A stretch of 64,000 nucleotides of DNA from Trabulsiella odontotermitis (GCF_030053895.1 NZ_CP125781.1:868001-932000); one strand, 5' to 3'; counted from the first letter of the stretch, positions 16,872-26,284 are shown. Numbers and translations: made by a program. The notes: a model not told the origin generated them from the letters alone.

Positions 16872-17558
16872 TTACCAGAGTTGTACGACAGGTTTTACCA
16901 TCACACCTGTATCCGATATTTTTATAAAACCCACTTTCTGGTAATAACGAGTCAGCCGGCGTAAGGCCTTTTTTGGATCCTGACAAAAAAGGTCGTTGGC
17001 CATTTTTTCCTGCCATCGGATATGCTCTTCATCTTCTGATGGGACCTCAAATTGCAGCGGAAACGCCTTGAGGGCAATCAACTCAGCCTGACCGCCAACA
17101 CAGCGTATCCCGTCGTTAATAACCTGTAAAAAAACGTTTTTCCCCCTGAATGGTGGCAATATCTCGATACGGTCGACCAGGAGCAGGTCTGAGTGCAATA
17201 TTTCAGTATCAAACAGGTTCTGAATTTTTCGTCTGAAATAACATCCACCGTTATCGAAAATTGTCCCCATAAAATGGGCAGTATTGCTGGTGAGATCGAG
17301 GATATCCTCTGGTCGATAGCCATTATCCATCGCATCATTTGCGTGGATTTGGTAATATTTTACCCTCCCCGCAAGTCTTTCTTCTCCGTCATCGTCACTG
17401 GCAATAATATCGCCGGTGATTGTTGTGATCCATCTGGTCTCATCGCTACCCAGAATCGATCTGACCTGATAATTCACTGAACAGATTTCTGTGTCCTGAA
17501 TTTTATTTTCCATACCGGCATTCCTGTTTGCTGAGGTTATGATCTCTGATTGCTTCAT
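16872..17558 (-). CDS. GNAT-like protein, third gene of unknown operon
   Basis: The 228-residue protein has features of a GNAT acyltransferase fold: LLLVDRIEILPPFRGKNVFL (residues 125-144), where RGKNV stands in for the acetyl-CoA loop, and RYYQKVGF (204-211) like the last GNAT motif. The classical R/QxxGxG/A loop is imperfect, so catalytic activity is uncertain. The start ATG at 17558 overlaps the stop of the preceding gene in ATGA, a sign of translational coupling; Met at 17513 is an alternative. Its substrate and role are unknown. Confidence 0.6.
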   Translation of the reverse strand: MKQSEIITSANRNAGMENKIQDTEICSVNYQVRSILGSDETRWITTITGDIIASDDDGEERLAGRVKYYQIHANDAMDNGYRPEDILDLTSNTAHFMGTIFDNGGCYFRRKIQNLFDTEILHSDLLLVDRIEILPPFRGKNVFLQVINDGIRCVGGQAELIALKAFPLQFEVPSEDEEHIRWQEKMANDLFCQDPKKALRRLTRYYQKVGFIKISDTGVMVKPVVQLW

Positions 17559-19048
17559 TTCAGCCCGGAAGGACGCACAAGAACCCCGTTCGGTCCGCAC
17601 AGGGCCCACGGGGGAGTCAGAAACTGTAGCGCACTCATAAACCATGTGTAGCCAGACTGCAAGAGCATACTGAGCGACCAGAATTCACTCGCTGCTGCCG
17701 TGAGTAATAGCGTGACCAGAATGAGCACGATGACCGACGTTATTCGCTCAACCCGGCGATATGACTGCATTGCGGCATTAACAGGAAGACCCGCCAGCTC
17801 CTGATAATCCTGTTCATCCAGAAAACCATATAACTTACTTCGCCAGGTGGTTCTGTTTTTTTCCAGCAACGAAAGGGCATGCCGGTTGATATAGACTGAC
17901 ATCCCGTATGAGATGGCGATATACAGGGCCAGTGCACAAAATGCCAGGGCATATACTTTTTGCTGACCACTAGCATTCAGGGCCTCCAGACTGTAGCGGA
18001 GGACCAGCGTACTGATGACCAGGGCCATGTCTTTCCACAATGCGGAGGACAGATCCCGCGACTGTTGAAGAATTTTCTGGGTGTCTTCTGTCAGGCTTTT
18101 TCGCAAATCGCCCAGCGATTTCAGGGTGTCTTTTCCTCCTGCCCGGATATGTGCCTTGTAAAGCAGCCTGGCTGACTCCAGTGCAGGGGGGAGTCGATAC
18201 ACAATGCCTTCACAAAACGTGACACCCTCTGGCCATTCTCTGGCCAGTTCACTGGACAGAAAGGTATGTTTAAGCTCAGTCTCATTCCCTTCCAGAAAAA
18301 CCCATTTTGCCGTTTCCTTAATGACGTCAAAGGCGGACAGTGCCGCATGTTCTTCCCCGAAAGGGATTTTCCGTGGCGGTTTTCCGGACAGTCCGACTTT
18401 TTTTATTTCGGCGGAAAAAAGCTCATTGACGAAACACTTCAACAACTCCCGGCAGGCGAGCGACGCCCAGAGCTTCATTGGCTCATCGGTCATTTTATCG
18501 CCAGATATCAGAATCCAGGGGGCAATGGTATCCGGAGGAAGAAAGTCGGTTGAAAAACACCTGGTAATACTTTTTGTGACGGAGACTGTCCGGACAGGGA
18601 CGTTGGTTTCACTCTCCTCCGGCTGCATCTGTTTCCATGGCACGACCTTCCACTGTTGTGTTTCAAATGATTCGCTGACAAACAGGGCGCAGATGCGGTG
18701 ATACTGACGGAGTCTGGGATCCTGGAGTAAAAACGTGCGCCATCCTTCAAGGGTGAAGAGTCGCAGGATCCCGGGAACCTCATCACTGATGATGGTGATA
18801 AAGTGCTTCTGGTCAGGGATTCCCTGCCTGGGGTGGATATCATCCCGGCTTTCATCAAAAAAAGCGATCCTGAGACTTTCGGCATCAGCATCTATCACTT
18901 CCCCCCATAACTGGAGGGTGTCACTATCCATGGTTCCGGAAATGAACAGTTTCCGGGAGGTTGCCTGCTGATCCTCCGTGATCACCAGATCAGATGCGCG
19001 GCGTGAGCGGTCTATTGCCTTACCGATTTTTTCCAGTATCGATATCAT
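17555..19048 (-). CDS. Membrane-anchored protein of unknown function, second gene of unknown operon
   Basis: The 497-residue protein has a soluble N-terminal part (about 1-305) and a likely helical, charged segment (305-340). Three probable membrane helices follow near 340-357, 364-387 and 436-453, and then a short tail. No nuclease, ATPase or other catalytic motif stands out. It overlaps the upstream NA37-like gene by 29 bases and the downstream gene by four, so all three are co-expressed. The arrangement suggests a DNA-associated first protein working with a membrane effector, which is speculative. Confidence 0.65.
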   Translation of the reverse strand: MISILEKIGKAIDRSRRASDLVITEDQQATSRKLFISGTMDSDTLQLWGEVIDADAESLRIAFFDESRDDIHPRQGIPDQKHFITIISDEVPGILRLFTLEGWRTFLLQDPRLRQYHRICALFVSESFETQQWKVVPWKQMQPEESETNVPVRTVSVTKSITRCFSTDFLPPDTIAPWILISGDKMTDEPMKLWASLACRELLKCFVNELFSAEIKKVGLSGKPPRKIPFGEEHAALSAFDVIKETAKWVFLEGNETELKHTFLSSELAREWPEGVTFCEGIVYRLPPALESARLLYKAHIRAGGKDTLKSLGDLRKSLTEDTQKILQQSRDLSSALWKDMALVISTLVLRYSLEALNASGQQKVYALAFCALALYIAISYGMSVYINRHALSLLEKNRTTWRSKLYGFLDEQDYQELAGLPVNAAMQSYRRVERITSVIVLILVTLLLTAAASEFWSLSMLLQSGYTWFMSALQFLTPPWALCGPNGVLVRPSGLK

Positions 19049-20080
19049 CTGTTACCAGCCCTGCAGTCACTATCACTATACGTTTTCGCCCGTCTTCCAT
19101 CGTCTCAATATCTGGGGCATTATCCTCATCGTAGATAACGATAACGTCTTCCAGAGTTTCCAGTTTTCTTTTCCGTGGCTTAGGGATGTTCTCAGGGACT
19201 ATCCGGAAAGATTCACCTGAAATTCCCAGGTCTTTTATTTTACGGGTGAAGGATTTGACCAGTGGATGATCTTCTTCCATTGGCCCAAAAATCTGGTTCA
19301 GCAGGGAAAGGGGCTCATCGGTGTTAAAATCCTGTGCCCCATGATGTAACGTTTCATAAATCTTGTTAACACCACTGCGTCTGATGTCGTCCGGCAACAG
19401 GTCGCGGTGCTTTTTGAAGATATCCTTGAGAGCGGCAACTAATTTGTCGCTGAGGTCAGTTGTACTGTTGACGCGCTGTACCTGCAGAAAACGCTCAAAA
19501 TAAACGGAGATATTGGTTCGTTTACTGCGATCCCGTACGACAACCTGTCCACCCTGAGTCTCTGCCGTCAGGCGGACCAGGGCAATTTTCTGCATGGCTT
19601 CCGCTTTTTTAACGAAACTTTCACGGAAGCGTTCGAGTCTGGGGACCTGAAACTCGTTTCCCTTCGCATCCAGCACGTAACGCACCACATCTTCATTATC
19701 ATATTTAATGAGCGCAAACAGTTTTTCATCGTTGAGGATGTTAAGTTCAAAAAGAAAGAATACCCCCATACTGGCATTTTTGGTGTGATGATGAGACTGA
19801 AAATCGTTTGCCAGAAAGGTTGACTGTTCAGTGAAACAATGGGCGTCATTATCGGCATGGTTCCTGATGAGGCGCAGAATACGCTCGGTATTGGACAATT
19901 CCGTAAACCGGAACATGTTGCCGCTTAATGCAGATTTAATCCTCTCCAGAAAAAAATCGACATGTTCAGGCGGTGATATTTCACTGAGCAGCACGGGGAT
20001 CTCCAGCTCCCTCCAACGACATGGAAAATCATTCGCTTTATTGTCAGTGCATTAATTTCTTCATCCGTTAAAAAACTCAT
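19020..20080 (-). pseudogene. NA37/NdpA-like nucleoid-associated protein with 5' frameshift
   Basis: Residues such as GVFFLFELNILNDEKLF, ALIKYDNEDVVRYVL and SVYFERFLQVQRVN resemble the NA37 nucleoid-associated family (YejK/NdpA), in an accessory branch about 350 residues long. The long frame (19994-19020) lacks the N terminus. The missing part, MSFLTDEEINALTIKRM, is encoded from an ATG at 20080 in another frame, and the two join at about 20010 (run CTCCCTCC on the plus strand) if one base is restored. It is therefore a one-base frameshift or a sequence error. If real, a GTG at 19994 might give a shortened product. It is the first gene of the three-gene operon. Confidence 0.7.
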
Positions 20081-20289
20081 AGTGACATCCCGTTATTTTG
20101 CGTCTTATTTTATCGTTAATTGCTGTGACAGGCTTCAATCTGGGTAGTATAAGTAATCACTTGTGCATGCGTAAAATATTCCAGAGCAGGGGGAAGTGCG
20201 GTGAATCATTAGCCCTTCTGTGAAGAAATATATACAGGGAAAAGAAAAATAAGGAAACATTCTCCCGGCAGTAATGCCGGGAGAATGGA

Positions 20290-21546
20290 TTATGAGCGTT
20301 GTTGTCTGGCGTAATCGAAAGGCGAGACTGGGTTTTCACGGTTTGCATCCAGAAAATCAGCCCACCATTGCAGCATCAGTTTGCGTTCTTCAAGAAACTC
20401 CGCCCTGTGAATATAAGCTGCACGTACACCGTTACGTTCCTGATGGCTCATCTGGCGCTCCACTGCATCCCTGGACCATAATCCTGACTCAATCAGTGAG
20501 CTACAGGCCATAGCCCTGAAGCCGTGACCACATACATCGACCTTTGTATCGTAGCCCATCAGGCGTAATGCGTTATTCACCGTATTTTCACTCATGGGCT
20601 TCCAGGGATTGTGGTCGCCTGTGAAAATCAGTTCGTGCTCACCGCTGATAACGTGGATTTGTTTCAGAATATCCAGTGCCTGGCTGGAGAGTGGCACCAG
20701 ATGCTCTGTCCGCATTTTTGAACCACGATGCGAATACTTGACCCCGTCAATAGGTTTCCGCTCAGGAGGAATGGTCCACATGGCTTTCCTGAAGTCTATC
20801 TCAGACCATCTTGCAAAGCGAAGTTCACTGGAACGGATGAAAATAAGCAGGGTGAGTCTGGTTGCCAGTCGGGTAAGAGGTTGTCCTCTGTAGGTATCCA
20901 GCCGTTCAAGGAGCTCTGAAATGCGATTTAAGGCGAGGGCAGGGCGATGCTGGCGTTTCACAGTTGTTAAAGCGCCAGCCATATCCACGGCAGGGTTATA
21001 GCTGATAATGCCGGACTGGGCTGCATAACGCATGATTGCAGTGATACGTTGCTGAAGGCGGGCTGCTATCTCGTATATCTCTCTGGCTTCAGCTGCTTTG
21101 ACAGGCACGAGTAAATCGGGGGTTCTGAGAGAGGTGATATCGCGTGAGCCGATAAATGGGAAAACATGAGTCTCAAGACTTTTTAGTATCTTCTCACTAT
21201 GTGATTCAGACCATTTTTTGTTGCTCCTGTGCCACAGTCTTGCGATGCCTTCGAATGTCTGAACTGTTTCGGGTACCGACTTTTTGACCCGTTTCTGTTC
21301 GCACGGATCAATTCCCTCCGCTATCTGTTTCCTGGCCGCATCGCGCTTTTCCCTTGCTTCTGATAACGAGACTTCAGGATAGACACCCAGAGCGAGAGTT
21401 TTCTCTTTGCCCAGAAACCGGTAGCGTAATCGCCAGTAGCGGGAGCTGTTAGGGTGAACGAGTAAAAACATGTTGCCGCTGTCGGCAAGTTTATAAGGTT
21501 TTTCATCCGGTTTAGCTGCACGGATTTTAGCGTCAGTGAGCGCCAT
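20290..21546 (-). CDS. int: P4-type tyrosine integrase of the pheV island
   Basis: The 418-residue protein has the P4 integrase layout: an N-terminal arm-binding domain starting MALTDAKIRAAKP, then a core-binding domain, then the catalytic domain with Arg238 (FIRSSELR), His341-x-x-Arg344 (HGFR), His368 (SHQE) and Tyr378 (AAYIHR). All catalytic residues are present. Its start lies about 195 bases from the 3' end of tRNA-Phe, so it should recombine within that gene. P4-like integrases often use tRNA-Phe as the site. It seems intact, so excision remains possible if the second att site survives. Confidence 0.95.
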   Translation of the reverse strand: MALTDAKIRAAKPDEKPYKLADSGNMFLLVHPNSSRYWRLRYRFLGKEKTLALGVYPEVSLSEAREKRDAARKQIAEGIDPCEQKRVKKSVPETVQTFEGIARLWHRSNKKWSESHSEKILKSLETHVFPFIGSRDITSLRTPDLLVPVKAAEAREIYEIAARLQQRITAIMRYAAQSGIISYNPAVDMAGALTTVKRQHRPALALNRISELLERLDTYRGQPLTRLATRLTLLIFIRSSELRFARWSEIDFRKAMWTIPPERKPIDGVKYSHRGSKMRTEHLVPLSSQALDILKQIHVISGEHELIFTGDHNPWKPMSENTVNNALRLMGYDTKVDVCGHGFRAMACSSLIESGLWSRDAVERQMSHQERNGVRAAYIHRAEFLEERKLMLQWWADFLDANRENPVSPFDYARQQRS

Positions 21547-21703
21547 TAGTGGGGTCTCCTGATAGTAAAAAGGGGTATAAATTTTATCGAATCAGACTAT
21601 ACCCTCAGTTATACCCTCGCAAGGGACTTGATGCGGGTTGAAGTTGATTGAGTTGGGTAGAGTTAAGGTATTGTGGAGGTGTTGATTTCGGCGGGCTTTG
21701 ATG

Positions 21704-21730
21704 CAAAAACGGACCTCCGTGGAGGTCCGT
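21704..21730 (-). terminator. Terminator of tRNA-Phe
   Basis: ACGGACCTCC and GGAGGTCCGT form a 10-bp stem (21709-21730). On the minus strand a five-T run follows at 21709-21705. It is placed 11 bases after the tRNA 3' end, as expected for pheV. Its survival next to the tRNA shows the island joins beyond it or carries a copy. Confidence 0.75.
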
Positions 21731-21741
21731 TGATATGAATT

Positions 21742-21817
21742 TGGTGCCCGGACTCGGAATCGAACCAAGGACACGGGGATTTTCAATCCCCTGCTCTACC
21801 GACTGAGCTATCCGGGC
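21742..21817 (-). tRNA. pheV: tRNA-Phe (GAA)
   Basis: The minus strand reads a full 76-base tRNA: a seven-base acceptor stem (GCCCGGA with TCCGGGC), D loop AGCTCAGTCGGTAGAGC, anticodon loop with GAA (TTGAAAA), T loop GGTTCGATTCC, and an encoded CCA end at 21744-21742. The neighbours yqgA and speC identify it as the pheV locus. Its 3' half is the probable integrase target. Confidence 0.98.
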
Positions 21818-21827
21818 AACGGGGCGC

Positions 21828-21856
21828 ATTAAACCTGATTCGCTCCGCTTCGTCAA
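21828..21856 (-). promoter_or_regulatory. Promoter of tRNA-Phe
   Basis: On the minus strand TTGACG (21856-21851) and TTTAAT (21833-21828) are 17 bases apart. A GC-rich discriminator (GCGCCCC) follows, ten bases before the tRNA, the hallmark of a stringently controlled stable-RNA promoter. Confidence 0.85.
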
Positions 21857-21922
21857 TGAAATTTGCGATTTTCATTGCAGACTGCACAATCTATCACCAC
21901 TTTCGCCTGTTTGCACGGCAGC

Positions 21923-22636
21923 TCAGGCAAAAAAGGCGGTCCAGGCAGCGGAAAGCGGCATTGCCAGCACCAGTGCAGGCAGCATATTCACCACCGCGAA
22001 CATCTTGATTCCGCAAATGCGCAAGCCAGTCGCCACCAGTAACAAGCCACCCACAGAGGTGAAATCGGCCATCATCATCGGCGTGGTCATCGGCAGGATC
22101 ATAGACGCGCAAACCGCCAGCGACAGCTGAATCGCCAGCATCGGTACGCTGATCGCTGCAACGGCGATGCCCAACGTACAGGCAAAAATTGTGGCGGTGA
22201 AGAAATCCAGAAATGACTTTGCAATCAGAATGCTGGGGTCGCCGGTCATCCCTTCGCGCATGGCACCGAAAATCCCAGTGCCACTGGCGCAGAAAAGAAT
22301 AATGATCGCGACATAGCTCTGAATAAACGTTTCATGCATGCCACTGCGTTTCCCGCCAGATTTCATCATCAACTGCTGCATTTTGCCGACTGCGGTATTG
22401 ATGCCTTTTTCGAGATAGCAAAACTCGCCAATCAGCGCGCCCACCAGCGTTGCGAGCACCATTACCGGTAAATTGGCGCATTTTACGACCAGCAGAATAC
22501 CAATGCCCAGCGAGGCAAGGCCAAAAATAGACGTCATGGAAACGCGAATGCGTTCCGGCAGGCGCTGACTCAGTACTGCGCCCAGCACGCCGCCCATCAG
22601 GACGGCACCCGCATTAATAAAAGGACCAATAACCAA
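21923..22636 (-). CDS. yqgA: YqgA, DUF554 membrane protein
   Basis: The 237-residue inner-membrane protein has around seven hydrophobic helices rich in Gly and Ala, and it matches the DUF554 family protein YqgA in length and position between pheV and speC. The substrate is not known; the family is often described as possible transporters. It is the first core-chromosome gene to the right of the island. Confidence 0.9.
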   Translation of the reverse strand: MVIGPFINAGAVLMGGVLGAVLSQRLPERIRVSMTSIFGLASLGIGILLVVKCANLPVMVLATLVGALIGEFCYLEKGINTAVGKMQQLMMKSGGKRSGMHETFIQSYVAIIILFCASGTGIFGAMREGMTGDPSILIAKSFLDFFTATIFACTLGIAVAAISVPMLAIQLSLAVCASMILPMTTPMMMADFTSVGGLLLVATGLRICGIKMFAVVNMLPALVLAMPLSAAWTAFFA

Positions 22637-22965
22637 AAGTTGCTCCTGCTAATTACTCGCAATCGTTGCATTATTATCGCATGAATGTCCCGTAGAATGG
22701 GGCGCTATACGAGGAAGGTTTGCATAATCAATGCATCTTGCACGCACACAGGAAAGGTGCCATGATTGCGCGAATTTCCTCCTTTCCAGAGATGGGGCCG
22801 ACAGTGATGACCACTTCATTACGAATTTGCCTGCACCCATGCGCGCGCCAGCGTAGGTTATCCCATACTTCCGCACTGCTTTCTATGATCACCATGCGGT
22901 GAAGCTAACGAAGTACCACCGTTGATTAATCCTCTTTCATTTCCCCGAAACGGGTCTATTTGCTT
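22637..22965. other. Divergent yqgA-speC intergenic region
   Basis: The 329-bp region separates the divergent yqgA and speC starts and must hold both promoters. I see no clear operator or terminator in it. Small open frames on both strands lack ribosome sites. The speC ribosome site is also weak. Confidence 0.4.
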
Positions 22966-25113
22966 ATGAACTCAATGAAAATAGCCGCCAGCCATACGCT
23001 GGTTTCCCGACTCTCCACGCACCGGGACGTGGTGGCGCTGGACAGTACCGATTTTACCGATGTGGCAGCGGTCGTCATTAATGAAGCGGACAGTCGCAGC
23101 GGTATTCTGGCGTTACTCAAACGAAGCGGCTTTCAACTGCCAGTATTTTTGCTGAGTGAGGAAGGTGCGGCAGCGCCCGAGGGCGTCAGCGGCGTGCTTC
23201 ATGGAAAAGATCAACAGTGGCTGGAACTGGAAGCCGCGGCTGTCAGCTATGAAGAAAACCTGCTGCCGCCGTTTTTCGATACCCTGAAACAGTACGTGGA
23301 GATGGGTAACAGCACCTTTGCCTGTCCGGGGCATCAGCATGGTGCGTTTTTCAAAAAGCATCCTGCCGGGCGTCAGTTTTATGATTTCTTCGGCGAGAAC
23401 ATCTTTCGCGCCGATATGTGCAATGCCGACGTCAAACTCGGCGATTTGCTGATCCACGAGGGCGCAGCAAAGCACGCGCAGAAATACGCGGCGAAAGTGT
23501 TTAACGCCGACAAGACCTGGTTCGTACTGAACGGCACCTCGGCGGCTAACAAAGTGGTCACCAATGCGCTGCTGACGCGCGGCGATCTGGTCTTGTTCGA
23601 CCGCAACAACCACAAGTCGAATCATCATGGCGCGTTGATCCAGGCCGGTGCGACGCCCGTCTACCTTGAAGCGGCACGCAATCCGTTCGGCTTTATTGGT
23701 GGTATTGATGAACACTGTTTTGATGATGCGTACCTGCGTGAACTCATCAGCGAGGTCGCGCCAGATAAAGTCGGTGAAGCCCGGCCGTTCCGCCTGGCGG
23801 TGATCCAGCTTGGTACTTACGATGGCACCGTTTATAACGCGCGCCAGGTGGTCGACAAAATTGGTCATCTCTGCGACTACATTTTGTTTGACTCTGCATG
23901 GGTGGGTTACGAACAATTCATTCCGATGATGGCTGACTGTTCGCCGTTGTTGCTGGATCTTAACGAAAACGATCCGGGGATTTTCGTCACGCAATCGGTA
24001 CATAAACAGCAGGCGGGGTTCTCGCAAACCTCGCAGATCCATAAAAAAGATAACCATATCCGCGGTCAGGCGCGATTCTGCCCTTATAAGCGGCTGAACA
24101 ACGCTTACATGCTGCATGCCTCCACCAGCCCGTTTTATCCGCTGTTTGCCGCGCTGGATGTCAACGCGAAGATCCATGAAGGAGAGAGCGGGCGTCGGTT
24201 GTGGGCGGAATGCGTAGAAATGGGGATCGAGGCGCGCAAGGCAATCGTCGCTAACTGTAAGATGATCAAGCCGTTTATACCGCCTGTTGTCGCAGGGCGG
24301 CCATGGCAGGATCATCCCACGGAAACTATCGCCCGGGAGCGCCGTTTCTTCAGTTTCGGCCCGGGCGAGCGCTGGCATGGTTTTGAAGGCTACGCACAGG
24401 ATCAGTATTTTGTCGATCCCTGCAAGTTGCTGCTGACGACGCCCGGCATTGATGCGGAAACCGGCGAATATACCGATTTTGGCATTCCGGCAACCATCCT
24501 TGCAAATTACCTGCGTGAAAACGGCATAGTGCCGGAGAAGTGCGATCTGAACTCGATCCTCTTCCTGCTGACGCCTGCTGAAAGCCCGGAAAAGCTGGCA
24601 CAACTGGTCGCCATGCTGGCGCAGTTTGAGCAGCACATTGAAGACGACACGCCATTGTCGGTGGTGTTGCCGACTATCTATCACAAATATCCGGTGCGCT
24701 ACCGCGATTACACCCTGCGCCAGCTGTGTCAGGAGATGCACGATCTCTACGTCAGCTTTGCGGTGAAGGATCTGCAAAAAGCGATGTTCCGCAAAGCCAG
24801 CCTGCCGCCAGTGGTGATGAACCCGCAGGACGCCAACTGCGAGTTCATTCGTGGCAACGTCGAACTGGTGCGTCTGAGCGAAGCGGAAGGGCGGGTTGCC
24901 GCCGAAGGCGCGTTGCCGTATCCACCAGGCGTACTTTGTGTGGTACCCGGTGAAATCTGGGGTGGCGCGGTATTGCGTTATTTCCTGGCGCTGGAAGAGG
25001 GCGTCAATCTGCTGCCAGGCTTCTCACCCGAACTGCAGGGTGTATACAGTGAAAAAGACGCTGATGGTATCAAGCGGCTGTACGGTTACGTGCTTAAGAA
25101 TGCGGATGCCTGA
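22966..25113 (+). CDS. speC: Constitutive ornithine decarboxylase
   Basis: The 715-residue PLP enzyme converts ornithine to putrescine in the cytoplasm. It aligns along its length with E. coli SpeC (711 residues): an N-terminal receiver-like wing domain, then the fold-type I core with CPGHQHGAFF, and the PLP lysine in QSVHKQQAGF. The C-terminal domain ends KRLYGYVLKNADA. The ATG at 22966 (MNSMKIAAS) is chosen over an in-frame TTG at 22960. It stands alone, convergent with mltC. With speA and speB further right, both putrescine routes are present in the window. Confidence 0.97.
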   Translation: MNSMKIAASHTLVSRLSTHRDVVALDSTDFTDVAAVVINEADSRSGILALLKRSGFQLPVFLLSEEGAAAPEGVSGVLHGKDQQWLELEAAAVSYEENLLPPFFDTLKQYVEMGNSTFACPGHQHGAFFKKHPAGRQFYDFFGENIFRADMCNADVKLGDLLIHEGAAKHAQKYAAKVFNADKTWFVLNGTSAANKVVTNALLTRGDLVLFDRNNHKSNHHGALIQAGATPVYLEAARNPFGFIGGIDEHCFDDAYLRELISEVAPDKVGEARPFRLAVIQLGTYDGTVYNARQVVDKIGHLCDYILFDSAWVGYEQFIPMMADCSPLLLDLNENDPGIFVTQSVHKQQAGFSQTSQIHKKDNHIRGQARFCPYKRLNNAYMLHASTSPFYPLFAALDVNAKIHEGESGRRLWAECVEMGIEARKAIVANCKMIKPFIPPVVAGRPWQDHPTETIARERRFFSFGPGERWHGFEGYAQDQYFVDPCKLLLTTPGIDAETGEYTDFGIPATILANYLRENGIVPEKCDLNSILFLLTPAESPEKLAQLVAMLAQFEQHIEDDTPLSVVLPTIYHKYPVRYRDYTLRQLCQEMHDLYVSFAVKDLQKAMFRKASLPPVVMNPQDANCEFIRGNVELVRLSEAEGRVAAEGALPYPPGVLCVVPGEIWGGAVLRYFLALEEGVNLLPGFSPELQGVYSEKDADGIKRLYGYVLKNADA

Positions 25114-25119
25114 TACGCA

Positions 25120-25145
25120 TTCCCCTCTCCGCCAGGAGAGGGGAA
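25120..25145. terminator. Hairpin between convergent speC and mltC
   Basis: TTCCCCTCTCC and GGAGAGGGGAA form a perfect 11-bp stem with a GCCA loop. The position between two converging genes suggests a bidirectional terminator, though the T runs are short. Confidence 0.6.
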
Positions 25146-25158
25146 ATGGCGCTCACCG

Positions 25159-26238
25159 TTATTTCCGGCGATAACCCTTCTGCGCGGTATTAACTTTGTA
25201 TAAATAGCGACGAGATTCCGCTGACGGATGGCGGGTCGTCAGCGTCTGGTAAACATCACCCGGCGCCATGCTGTTAATAATGCTCGCGGCGCGAATTTTA
25301 TCGTCGGAGAACACGCGCAACACGCTACCTGCGCCGCCGTTGTAGGCGGTGATGACCGCATAGCGGCGCGACGTTGGGTTGTCGATACCGGAGAGATAGA
25401 CGTTATTCAGCATCGCCAGATACGCAGTACCGGTATCAATATTGCTCGCCGGATCAAACAGATAACTGCGGCTCGGTGTTCCCGATTTCCCCTGCGCGCG
25501 GAATACATCTTTACCCGCACTGTGCTGAACCACCTGCATCAGGCCCAGCGCATCTGAACGGCTGACTGCATAGGGGTTAAATGAGGATTCGGTCTGCATG
25601 ATCGCCAGAATCAGTGACTCATCGATGCCGTATTTACGCGCCGACTGACGCACCATGCCGATATATTTATGCGCACGCTTGTCCAGGTGGTTTGGCACAA
25701 GGTTAATGGTGATGCTGTAGATTACATGCAGGCCGTTACTGCGGCTCTTCATGCGGTTTTGCAACAGCCAGTCGGCAAAGCGCGCGGCGCGCCACTCCCA
25801 GCGAATTGCCTCGCCGTTATTATCCACGACCTGCCCGTACAGGAACGGCTCTTTTGAAATCTGGATATCGTCAGTGTCGGAATAGAGGTCGATCGATCCC
25901 GGATCGTCGCCCATCAGCAGGGTTTTGATGATTGTCTGACGCAGACGCGCAGCAGGCTCGGTACCGGCGATGGTCTCGACGGTGATAGTACCCGCATCAA
26001 AGTTGATGTGGCTGCGGGTCTGATACTGGTCGGTATACTTCACATAGTCCTTGGGACCGGCCACCAGAACTTCGTTGTATCCCCAGATATTTTCAATGTT
26101 ATGGGCAAATTGCCCCATCAGAATGTCAAATCCGTTGGTGTCCTTGACCCAGGCTTCGTTATAAGAATCGCCTTTCTTCGAGCCGGAACACGACACAAGC
26201 AACGGCGCAATCAGGGCTAGCGCTAAAAGTTTTTTCAT
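25159..26238 (-). CDS. mltC: Membrane-bound lytic murein transglycosylase C
   Basis: The 359-residue lipoprotein (E. coli length) cleaves peptidoglycan strands to anhydromuropeptides at the outer membrane. The signal MKKLLALALIAPLLVSC ends in the lipobox with Cys17. The C-terminal goose-lysozyme-like domain has the catalytic Glu in AIMQTESSFNPYA and the motifs GLMQV and AYNGG. The frame is open 41 codons upstream of this ATG, but only this start gives a lipoprotein signal. It is downstream of yggX and mutY on the same strand. Confidence 0.96.
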   Translation of the reverse strand: MKKLLALALIAPLLVSCSGSKKGDSYNEAWVKDTNGFDILMGQFAHNIENIWGYNEVLVAGPKDYVKYTDQYQTRSHINFDAGTITVETIAGTEPAARLRQTIIKTLLMGDDPGSIDLYSDTDDIQISKEPFLYGQVVDNNGEAIRWEWRAARFADWLLQNRMKSRSNGLHVIYSITINLVPNHLDKRAHKYIGMVRQSARKYGIDESLILAIMQTESSFNPYAVSRSDALGLMQVVQHSAGKDVFRAQGKSGTPSRSYLFDPASNIDTGTAYLAMLNNVYLSGIDNPTSRRYAVITAYNGGAGSVLRVFSDDKIRAASIINSMAPGDVYQTLTTRHPSAESRRYLYKVNTAQKGYRRK

Positions 26239-26267
26239 CATTCCGGGAGTGCGTGTTGTTGGGTTTA

Positions 26268-26283
26268 AAGCCCCGCGGGGCTT
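26268..26283 (-). terminator. Hairpin between yggX and mltC
   Basis: AAGCCCC and GGGGCTT form a tight stem around GC, just after the yggX stop. On the minus strand only a short TTTAAA follows, so it probably attenuates rather than fully ends mutY-yggX transcription before mltC. Confidence 0.45.
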
Positions 26284-26284
26284 C

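Larger units (their letters stand above)
1..21741. mobile_element. pheV-linked genomic island, right-hand part
   Basis: The P4-type integrase gene points away from the 3' end of tRNA-Phe (21742-21817), which is the usual layout of an island inserted at pheV. Everything to the left differs from the conserved enteric gene order seen to the right: CO dehydrogenase and hydrogenase genes, IS remnants and an unknown operon. The left attachment repeat was not found by eye, so the true left boundary is unknown and probably outside the window. It is inference that the coo/hyp cluster belongs to the same island rather than to an older neighbouring insertion. Confidence 0.6.

Noticed and set aside
23113..24777. 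554-codon open frame antisense to speC
   Set aside because: Shadow frame opposite a full ornithine decarboxylase; no family match and no ribosome site.
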